From the NCBI GenBank assembly GCA_946482625.1, contig CAMLSH010000135.1:1-8901 (forward strand): 8,901 bases of DNA, given 5' to 3'. The stretch comes from an uncultured Opitutaceae bacterium (GTDB taxonomy: Bacteria > Verrucomicrobiota > Verrucomicrobiae > Opitutales > Opitutaceae). Both the position numbers and the translations under genes were made by a program. Positions 1 through 8,901 of this stretch are shown in pieces. The notes below the pieces were generated by a model. The model saw only the letters and a program-made list of their open reading frames with translations. It made no database searches and was not told where the DNA came from. Position 1 is the first letter of the stretch. Each line of letters starts with the position of its first letter.

Positions 1-24
1 TCAACGTCCGCGCTCCCTGAAGAG

Positions 25-99
25 GGCGCGGTAGCCAAGTGGTAAGGCCGAGCTCTGCAAAAGCTCTATGCGCCGGTTCAATTCCGGCCCGCGCCTCCA
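25..99 (+). tRNA. tRNA-Cys (anticodon GCA)
   Basis: A complete cloverleaf can be folded by eye. The acceptor stem GGCGCGG (25-31) pairs with CCGCGCC (89-95). A D arm spans about 34-48. The anticodon stem GAGCT (50-54) pairs with AGCTC (62-66) around the loop CTGCAAA, which puts anticodon GCA at 57-59. The variable loop is five bases (67-71). The T stem GCCGG/CCGGC (72-76/84-88) encloses TTCAATT. The discriminator base at 96 is T, as expected for cysteine tRNAs, and CCA (97-99) is encoded in the DNA. The gene points toward the leftward meaB gene, so the two are convergent. I saw no clear terminator after it and no attachment-site duplication of its 3' end in the following 335 bases. Confidence 0.96.
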
Positions 100-435
100 A
101 GGTCTAATCTATGCGGAGCAAGTCAGGAGGGATTGCGGCTTCGCCCAGACGATCAATCTGTGACAGGCGGTAACATCTTCAGCTACGTTTGACCGAGCGC
201 AGGGCGCACCTTTCTGACGGGAAAAGGCGGACCGGAGCGCCCGACAACGATTTAGAAAGCCGCTACTCTTACGTCCGCACCCGGGCACCGATGAGCCCAT
301 GATGTTACGATTGGACGCCTACAGCTGCGATAGATTCGCTAAGTCCGTCAACGCGCCCGCTGCCGCCGGCGCTCAGGCGTCAGGAAATCCCCTTGCGCCA
401 GGGGAGTCGGCCCCCACCCGGCTCCGCCGCGTCAT
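100..435. other. Intergenic region without a convincing gene
   Basis: These 336 bases separate the tRNA-Cys gene from the end of meaB. The only open frame of note is a 63-codon minus-strand frame (109-300). Its product is rich in Arg, Ser and Cys, resembles nothing I know and has no ribosome-binding site, so I do not call it a gene. The one structured element is a short hairpin at 389-404, listed separately. No integrase gene, insertion-sequence end or copy of the tRNA 3' end was seen. Confidence 0.6.
388..405 (-). terminator. Possible terminator hairpin after meaB
   Basis: On the plus strand CCCCT (389-393) and AGGGG (400-404) are perfect inverted repeats around a six-base loop, and T388/A405 can extend the stem to six pairs. 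The hairpin lies about 30 bases beyond the meaB stop codon, where a terminator for the leftward operon would be expected. On the minus strand it is followed only by ATTTCC rather than a real T-run, so it may be an inefficient or Rho-assisted terminator, or a chance structure in GC-rich DNA. Confidence 0.3.
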
Positions 436-1575
436 TTAGGCCCGCTCAGCCCGGCCGAGTCCCAACAGTTCCTTCGCGCCGATCAATGGAGGAAGAACGC
501 CATCCGCGACCGCGGCCTCCAGCTGAGGCAAACGCTCCTTCACCGCAGGCGACTGATAAAATGCCTGCTGAAGCGCCTCGTGAATCATCCCGTGCATCCA
601 GGCGACGGTTTGTTGGCGACGTCGCTGAGCGAGCACACCGCATTGGCGGCCCGTCCTGAAAAACGCTTCGACTTGTTGCCACACTTCCGGAATCCCGTCG
701 CCGGTCCGCGCCGATGCCAGCAACGCCGGCGTGGCCCAGCCCTCCGTCGCCGGGCGCAGATAATTCAGCACCTGCACCATCTCCGCGCGCGCCGCCATCG
801 CCTTGATGCGGTTTTCATCCTCGGCCTTGTTCACCACGATCAGGTCGGCGAGTTCCATCACGCCCTTTTTCATGCCCTGCATCTCGTCGCCCGCGCCCGC
901 GATCATCAGTACCACGAAACAATCCACCATCGAGCGCACCGTGACCTCGTTCTGCCCGACGCCAACCGTTTCGACAATCACGACGTCGTATCCAGCTGCC
1001 TCACACAGAAGCATCGCCTCCCGGCTTTTACGGGCCACGCCACCAAGCGAACCACCTGAAGGAGATGGCCGGATAAACGCGCCGGTTTGCCGGGACAATT
1101 TTTCCATGCGGATTTTGTCCGCGAGGATGCTGCCTCCCGTGAGCGTGCTTGAGGGATCGACCGCCAGCACCGCTACGCGGCGACCTTTTTCGCACAGCCG
1201 GGAGCCCAGCGCCTCGATAAAGGTGCTCTTGCCGACGCCCGGAATGCCCGTGATCCCCACGCGCATCGCGCCACCGGTTTTGGGGAGCAGTTGCGCGAGC
1301 AATTGCTGCGCGAGTTCCTGATGTGCGGGCGCGTTGCTTTCCACCAGCGTGATAGCCCGGGCCAGCACGGCTGTATCCCGTCTGCGGATGCCGTCCACGT
1401 AATCGGCGAGGGCGAGCGTGCGTCGCCTCGGCTGATTGGAGATCAACCGGCCGACACCCGATGGCGCCACTCCTTGCAGCATCCACGTCGCGAACCCGGG
1501 CCCGGCATCGACCGGAACCCAGTCAGGCCGGGGCTGATGGCACTGCTCGCGTTGTGCTTTGGTCGGAGAACTCAT
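436..1575 (-). CDS. meaB: Methylmalonyl-CoA mutase-associated GTPase MeaB (ArgK family)
   Basis: MeaB is a cytoplasmic G3E-family P-loop GTPase. It binds methylmalonyl-CoA mutase, gates loading of adenosylcobalamin and protects the enzyme from inactivation. Numbered from the ATG at 1575 (379 residues), the sequence shows the P-loop GIPGVGKST (about 110-118), VDPSST (139-144), the switch segment ETVGVGQNE (202-210) and the guanine-specificity motif NKAE (249-252). An alpha-helical C-terminal dimerisation region follows. The frame stays open 16 codons further upstream to a TTG at 1623. I prefer the ATG because the family-like part begins only after it, at a PRPDW segment. Neither start has a Shine-Dalgarno sequence. 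The protein is longer than E. coli ArgK (about 331 residues), mainly through its N-terminal extension. It is the last gene of the mutase operon, which fits its chaperone role. Confidence 0.95.
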   Translation of the reverse strand: MSSPTKAQREQCHQPRPDWVPVDAGPGFATWMLQGVAPSGVGRLISNQPRRRTLALADYVDGIRRRDTAVLARAITLVESNAPAHQELAQQLLAQLLPKTGGAMRVGITGIPGVGKSTFIEALGSRLCEKGRRVAVLAVDPSSTLTGGSILADKIRMEKLSRQTGAFIRPSPSGGSLGGVARKSREAMLLCEAAGYDVVIVETVGVGQNEVTVRSMVDCFVVLMIAGAGDEMQGMKKGVMELADLIVVNKAEDENRIKAMAARAEMVQVLNYLRPATEGWATPALLASARTGDGIPEVWQQVEAFFRTGRQCGVLAQRRRQQTVAWMHGMIHEALQQAFYQSPAVKERLPQLEAAVADGVLPPLIGAKELLGLGRAERA

Positions 1576-1651
1576 GACAGAATGAAGTGACAGAGCGGGG
1601 CGTCCCGGTGGACCGCTACCCAACGATTCGGCCGGGATCGCCCACGCCCTG

Positions 1652-3795
<2,144 letters not shown>

Positions 3796-3799
<4 letters not shown>

Positions 3800-5874
3800 G
3801 ATTTGCTGGGCAGCGCGCCAATGCGGTTAAGAAAATTTTCCAAGGTCGAACGGACGTCGGAGCGCACGTGGATGAACTCGTCGAAGCCCGCGCTCCGAAG
3901 GCTCGCCACGAGCTCGGACGGATAGCCGGCGAGTACAAGGATCAGGGCGGGATTCACCGCTTTCGCAGCCTTCGCGAAGGCCGGCGCCAGCTCGGGATAA
4001 GTTTCGTCGGTCGAGCAGAGAACCGCGATCGGCGCGCCGGACTGCACTGCGGCGAGCGCCGCGTTTTCCGGCGTGTCAAACGACTGCTTCGCCATCGCTT
4101 CGAAACCGCCCACCGCGAAAAATCCGGCGGCGAAATCGGCGCGGGGCTTGTGCTGTTTCACCGGGCCCATCTTTGCGAGAAACACCTTGGGGCGGGTCCC
4201 CGTGCGCGCGAGGTAGGCGTCGGCGGCCGCACGAAGCGCCTCGAAACCTTCCGCGGCACGGCGGGTCTCGACCTTGGTCGCGGGCGAAAAGCGCCCACTC
4301 TCTGGATACGCTGCACGAGCCAGCCTGCTTGCGTTTTCTCCGCAGTCCGCGGCGACGACCGCCGCCTCCAGACGAGCTGGCCATTTCGTCGGCAGCGTCA
4401 TGGCCTTGCGAGTGTCTTGAACCGGAGTCTGCGCGGGACTCGCCGCGGCTGGCTCCAGCCGGGATTCCTTGAGATTGGGGAATAGATTCACGCCCACCAA
4501 AGCGAGCCGGCGTTTGCTCACAGCATCGGCCTTTTCCGCGGCGGAAACGGCGACCACCTTCTGGATCATGCCGCTTTCGAAAGCGCGGGCGTAGCCGCCT
4601 CGTTTCTCCACATCCTGAAAAAGCTCCCACGCTTTGCGCGCGAGTTCGTCCGTGAGTTTTTCGATGTACCACGATCCGCCCGCAGGGTCCGCCGGGGCGG
4701 CGAGACGAAACTCCTCGGCAAGGAGTGTGTGCAGGTTGCGCGCGATGCGCAGCGAGACGTCGCTGGTCGTTCCGGATACCTCGTCGAACGTGCCGATGCT
4801 TAGACTGTCCACGCCACCGAGCACTGCGGAGAGCGCTTCGGTGGTCGCACGAAGGAGGTTCACATGCGGATCGAGCGCCGACTTGTCCCAGTTCGCCGTG
4901 CGCGCATGCACGCGCGGCCACGCTTTTGCCGGTTCGAGCGCGAAGGCTTTCAGCACCCGGCTCCAGACCAGACGGAACGCGCGGAACTTCGCCACCTCGG
5001 TGAAAAACTGCCCGCCCACTGCGAACGCGAAACGCATCCGGCTCGCGGCCACCTCGCAAGGGACATCGCGGTTTTGCAGCGCGCGCAAATATTCCACGCC
5101 CGCCGCGACCGCGAAGGCGAGTTCCTGCACCGCGTTGCCGCCCGCCTCGAGCCAGTGTTCGCCTGAGACACCGATCGTCGCGAGATTTCGCGCCTGCACG
5201 GTCGCCTGAGACGTCCAGCCGGCGAGATCGTCGTAAAGAGTCTCCAACGGGACGGGCAGTTCTCCGCGTGTTGCCCACTCCGCGAGCGGATCGGCCGTCA
5301 CGCTGCCCTGCAGCTTTTCCCATGTGGCGCCGCTCGCTTTCGTATGGGAAAGATAAAGCGCCGCCAGAGGCAGCGGACTCGCCCCCGCGTTCAGGTGAAC
5401 CGGCACCGCTGTCAGCACCACGTTTTTCAAAGCAGCCGCAAAGGCGGCCGTGTCGGCCAATGCCATGCCACCCGGCGCCGCCGACTTCGTAACATTAGAA
5501 TCGATACTAACACGGGCTGCTTCTAGCGTCACCGCGTTTAGTCCTCCAGCCAATGCCGTGGTCAACCTCGCGTTGAATTGCGCGGGCGTTTCCGCCGGAA
5601 AATCCTGGCAAAATTCCCACGTCTTTCCGTGCGCGGCCGCTTCGCGGGCTCCGCGGACCAACGATCCCGAACCGGGCAGAACCCCGAGATGCCCGACACC
5701 GGCGGCGTCGCTGCTGAAATACAGCGGTTGCAGGGCGATTCCCTCGAAGGTACGCGTGACCAGTTTCTTCTCGAAAGGCACACCCTTCAGCTCCGCTTCG
5801 ACGGCTTCCCGCCACAACTTGCCCGCATCGACCGGGGCGGCAGGAGGCACAGGGATCTCTGTTTGTGTAGTCAT
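3796..5874 (-). CDS. mutA: Methylmalonyl-CoA mutase small (non-catalytic) subunit
   Basis: This is the structural partner of the large subunit in a heterodimeric mutase. It has the same two-domain fold, but in this family it has lost catalysis and cobalamin binding. The 692 residues compare with about 640 for the Propionibacterium protein. TIM-barrel hallmarks include [12 protein letters not shown] (377-388), [16 protein letters not shown] (396-411) and a degraded counterpart of the substrate-binding region around [16 protein letters not shown] (322-337). In the C-terminal domain the ligand motif DxHxxG is replaced: the segment after VFLAKMG (564-570) reads [11 protein letters not shown], consistent with no B12 binding. 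An Ala/Pro/Thr-rich linker (about 475-500) separates the domains. The ATG at 5874 is the first in frame and directly follows AATTAAAAA with no Shine-Dalgarno sequence. It is the first gene of the leftward operon. Confidence 0.95.
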
Positions 5875-6058
5875 TTTTTAATTACGTTCAGATTTCTAAT
5901 CAGCGTGACCAGCATAGCGGCCCGCGCGCGAGGATGCTCCGCAGATTTTGGCAAAGGACGCTCACGGTTGGGCAACCGATGCACAGCAAGCGCGCGCGCT
6001 TTTCCCGATAGTGGCGCCGACAGATTCAAGCGCAGTTCACACCAACGAATTTAATCAC
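5875..6058. promoter_or_regulatory. Divergent intergenic region between the two operons
   Basis: These 184 bases lie between the start codons of the leftward mutase operon and the rightward epimerase-decarboxylase operon, so promoters for both are expected here. The stretch next to mutA (5875-5900) is clearly richer in A and T than the genes. A possible leftward -10 element, TATGCT, is the complement of 5911-5916, about 36 bases from the start codon, but I see no good -35 partner. A weak rightward -10 candidate, GATAGT, sits at 6007-6012, also without a clear -35. The centre holds a perfect inverted repeat (5965-5978) and two alternating CG runs. The role is inferred from position; exact promoters cannot be set. 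Confidence 0.5.
5965..5978. promoter_or_regulatory. Candidate operator: inverted repeat CGGTTG-GG-CAACCG
   Basis: Two perfect six-base arms, CGGTTG (5965-5970) and CAACCG (5973-5978), flank a two-base spacer. The element lies about mid-way in the divergent promoter region, about 90 bases from each start codon, where a dimeric regulator could control both operons. It could also form a very tight RNA hairpin, but a two-base loop is unfavourable, so DNA binding seems the better reading. No regulator gene lies in the window and I do not recognise the sequence as a known consensus. Confidence 0.35.
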
Positions 6059-6466
6059 ATGCTCACCAAGATCGACCACCTCGGAATCGCGGTTCGTTCA
6101 CTCGACGAATCGGTGGCTTACTACGAAAAAGCGCTCGGCCTGCGCTGCGAACATCGCGAGGAGGTCCCGTCGCAAAAAGTCCGCACCGCGTTTTTCAGCG
6201 TGGGCGACACCCACCTCGAACTGCTTGAACCGACCTCGCCCGAAAGCCCCATCGCGAAGTTTCTCGAAAAGAACGGCGAGGGCATCCACCACGTCGCGTT
6301 CGCCACGACCGACATCGAAGCGCAGCTCAAAGGCGCCTCGGCGGCCGGCGTAAAGCTCATCCACGAGCAGCCCTTCGAGGGCGCCGCCGGAAAACTCGTG
6401 GCCTTCCTCCATCCGAAATTCACCCACGGCGTGCTCACCGAATTCTGCGCGCCCAAGACGAACTAA
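6059..6466 (+). CDS. mce: Methylmalonyl-CoA epimerase
   Basis: This cytoplasmic metalloenzyme interconverts (R)- and (S)-methylmalonyl-CoA, linking the mutase (R) to the decarboxylase (S). The 135-residue protein belongs to the vicinal-oxygen-chelate (glyoxalase) superfamily and has two paired beta-alpha-beta-beta-beta modules. It opens with KIDHLGIAV (4-12), containing the first metal-ligand His7. Then come HLELLEP (52-58; Glu54), GEGIHHVAFAT (73-83; His78) and LTEF (126-129; Glu128). By family comparison these are the four metal ligands. The frame extends 37 codons upstream to an ATG at 5948, but that part resembles no epimerase and would run through the divergent promoter region. I therefore choose the ATG at 6059, which gives the normal family length. 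There is no Shine-Dalgarno sequence. The gap to mmdA is 41 bases, indicating an operon. Confidence 0.95.
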   Translation: MLTKIDHLGIAVRSLDESVAYYEKALGLRCEHREEVPSQKVRTAFFSVGDTHLELLEPTSPESPIAKFLEKNGEGIHHVAFATTDIEAQLKGASAAGVKLIHEQPFEGAAGKLVAFLHPKFTHGVLTEFCAPKTN

Positions 6467-6507
6467 CCAGGCACAGCACCCGCAGCGTCTCCAATCCGTC
6501 ACTACTC

Positions 6508-8061
<1,554 letters not shown>

Positions 8062-8097
8062 TCGCGTTCGCGTCGCTCCATCATCCCTCCAATCACC

Positions 8098-8535
8098 ATG
8101 TCTGCGTCGCTCCCGCTGGCGGCCGCCTTCGAAGTCGGCCGCCCTCTCTTCGGCAATCAATGGCTGGCCCTGCTCGCCGTCCTCGGCTTCATCGCCGTAC
8201 TTCTCGCTCTGGTCGCGCTGATGGGACGCTTGCTCGCCGCCACTCACCCGGCGCCTGCCGCCAAAGCGCCTCCTGCGACAAGCGGTGCAGGGCCCATCTC
8301 GCTCATCGGGGCTGGGGCAACCGCTTCGCTCCCCGCGCTCATCGGCGAAGTACCGCCGGAGATGGTTCCGGTGATCGTCGCCGCCATCACCGCCTATTTC
8401 GGAACGCGTTGTCGCGTGACTACCATCCAACGCGTGGCTACTCCGGTAACGCCGGCCCCGTCGCTGGAAGCGCTCATGCAACAGTGGTCCTTCGAAGGAC
8501 GCCGCCAGATCTATTCCTCCCACAAAGTCCGCTAA
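8098..8535 (+). CDS. mmdD: Small membrane subunit, MmdD/OadG-like (Na+-pumping decarboxylase)
   Basis: The 145-residue protein has a short N-terminus, one strong hydrophobic segment (about 22-48, rich in Leu, Ala and Val), an Ala/Pro-rich linker (49-63) and a soluble tail. The tail contains PPEMVPVIVAAITAYFG (86-102) and a conserved-looking end with W130, GRR (134-136) and YSSHKVR (139-145). This layout matches the delta subunit of methylmalonyl-CoA decarboxylase and OadG of oxaloacetate decarboxylase. In those enzymes it holds the carboxyltransferase to the membrane pump and aids assembly. No metal-binding cluster like the C-terminal one of OadG is obvious. The gene sits 36 bases after mmdA and 22 before the biotin carrier, the expected position. 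Identification rests on topology, tail and context, since this family is poorly conserved. The ATG at 8098 has no Shine-Dalgarno sequence. Confidence 0.82.
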   Translation: MSASLPLAAAFEVGRPLFGNQWLALLAVLGFIAVLLALVALMGRLLAATHPAPAAKAPPATSGAGPISLIGAGATASLPALIGEVPPEMVPVIVAAITAYFGTRCRVTTIQRVATPVTPAPSLEALMQQWSFEGRRQIYSSHKVR

Positions 8536-8557
8536 CCCAATCCACTCTTTGCTTCCC

Positions 8558-8901
8558 ATGAAAAAACTCCGCGTAACCGTCGAAGGCAAAACCTACGAAG
8601 TGCTCGTCGAAATGCTCGACGCTGCTGGACTTCCCGCTGCCGCCAACGCCCCCGTCGCCCCTACGTCGATCGGCGCCACCCCCAGCGCGTCTATCAGCGC
8701 ACCCGTCGCCAGCGCGGCTCCTGCTGCGGTCAGCAAAGGCCCTGCCACCGCCGGTGATATTCCCAGCCCGCTCGCGGGCAAGGTCGTCTCGATCGACGTC
8801 AAGGTCGGCCAGTCCGTCGATGAGGGCGCACAAGTCGCCACCGTCGAGGCGATGAAAATGAATACCTACATCTACGCGCCCAAAGCCGGTGTCGTGAGCG
8901 C
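8558..8901 (+). CDS. mmdC: Biotin carboxyl carrier protein (decarboxylase gamma subunit), cut by the window end
   Basis: This is the biotin carrier that shuttles the carboxyl group from MmdA to the membrane decarboxylase subunit. The 114 visible codons begin with a short beta segment, KKLRVTVEGKTYEVLVE (2-18), as in carrier subunits of this enzyme family. A flexible Ala/Pro/Ser linker follows (about 22-66), then the biotinyl domain IPSPLAGKVVSIDVKVGQSV (68-87). The biotinylation motif EAMKMN (97-102) has Lys100 as the biotin site (codon 8855-8857). The visible part stops after APKAGVVS; about 15-20 residues of the domain should remain beyond the window edge. It is a separate protein, not fused to a biotin carboxylase or carboxyltransferase, as in Mmd-type decarboxylases. 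The ATG at 8558 is preceded by GCTTCCC, not a Shine-Dalgarno sequence. Confidence 0.93.
   Translation, partial: MKKLRVTVEGKTYEVLVEMLDAAGLPAAANAPVAPTSIGATPSASISAPVASAAPAAVSKGPATAGDIPSPLAGKVVSIDVKVGQSVDEGAQVATVEAMKMNTYIYAPKAGVVS

Noticed and set aside
109..300. A 63-codon minus-strand frame in the intergenic region after the tRNA
   Set aside because: It is not antisense to a gene, so it was considered. The product (Cys, Arg, Ser rich) shows no hydrophobic pattern, motif or plausible start context, and such frames are common by chance at this GC content.
25..435. Possible integration site at the tRNA-Cys gene
   Set aside because: No second copy of the tRNA 3' end, no integrase gene and no change in gene character were seen between the tRNA and the housekeeping-type meaB gene.
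1575..1594. Direct repeat TGACAGA with 13-base period upstream of meaB
   Set aside because: Only two copies of seven bases, with no promoter-like context inside an operon; most likely chance.
4076..5323. A 415-codon minus-strand open frame inside the small mutase subunit gene
   Set aside because: It overlaps mutA in another frame. Its product is dominated by Arg, Gly and Ala, as expected of a shadow frame in GC-rich coding DNA, and has no recognisable domain. The mutA frame has clear family motifs throughout.
5948..6058. A 37-codon upstream extension of the epimerase
   Set aside because: The extra residues do not resemble epimerases, which begin close to the KIDHLGIAV segment. The extension would also cover most of the divergent promoter region and the inverted repeat.

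Overview
This window carries a chromosomal gene set for interconverting succinyl-CoA and propionyl-CoA, with one tRNA gene at its left end. The DNA is GC-rich and gene-dense. The set combines a heterodimeric B12-dependent methylmalonyl-CoA mutase, its MeaB chaperone, an epimerase and a membrane-linked, biotin-dependent methylmalonyl-CoA decarboxylase. That is typical of a bacterium that ferments to propionate through succinate. The overall style (no Shine-Dalgarno sequences, an extended MeaB N-terminus, similarity I recall to Opitutus-type proteins) suggests Verrucomicrobiota, perhaps Opitutaceae. This placement is an inference from memory, not a search result.

Layout: a tRNA-Cys(GCA) gene (25-99, +) is followed by about 335 bases in which I see no convincing gene. 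Three genes then run leftward as one operon. In transcription order they are the mutase small subunit (5874-3796), the mutase large subunit (3799-1652), which overlaps it by an ATGA, and the MeaB GTPase (1575-436). A 184-base divergent intergenic region (5875-6058) contains a perfect 6-2-6 inverted repeat. Rightward from it run methylmalonyl-CoA epimerase (6059-6466), the carboxyltransferase subunit MmdA (6508-8061), a small one-helix membrane subunit of the MmdD/OadG type (8098-8535) and a biotin carrier protein MmdC (8558 onward). The carrier gene is cut by the window edge just after its biotin-lysine motif.

How the genes work together: the mutase converts succinyl-CoA to (R)-methylmalonyl-CoA, with MeaB loading and protecting its adenosylcobalamin. 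The epimerase makes the (S)-epimer. MmdA moves its carboxyl group to the biotin of MmdC, releasing propionyl-CoA. In the known Na+-pumping enzymes, a multi-spanning MmdB/OadB subunit then releases CO2 from carboxybiotin while exporting Na+. No MmdB gene lies in the window; I predict one just to the right. The OadG-like subunit, and the absence of a biotin carboxylase gene so far, favour decarboxylation over an ATP-driven propionyl-CoA carboxylase.

No mobile element, CRISPR array, regulator gene or clearly broken gene was seen. The system is assembled from known families. Its interest lies in the divergent organisation, the candidate operator, the uniform lack of ribosome-binding sites and the divergent membrane subunit.
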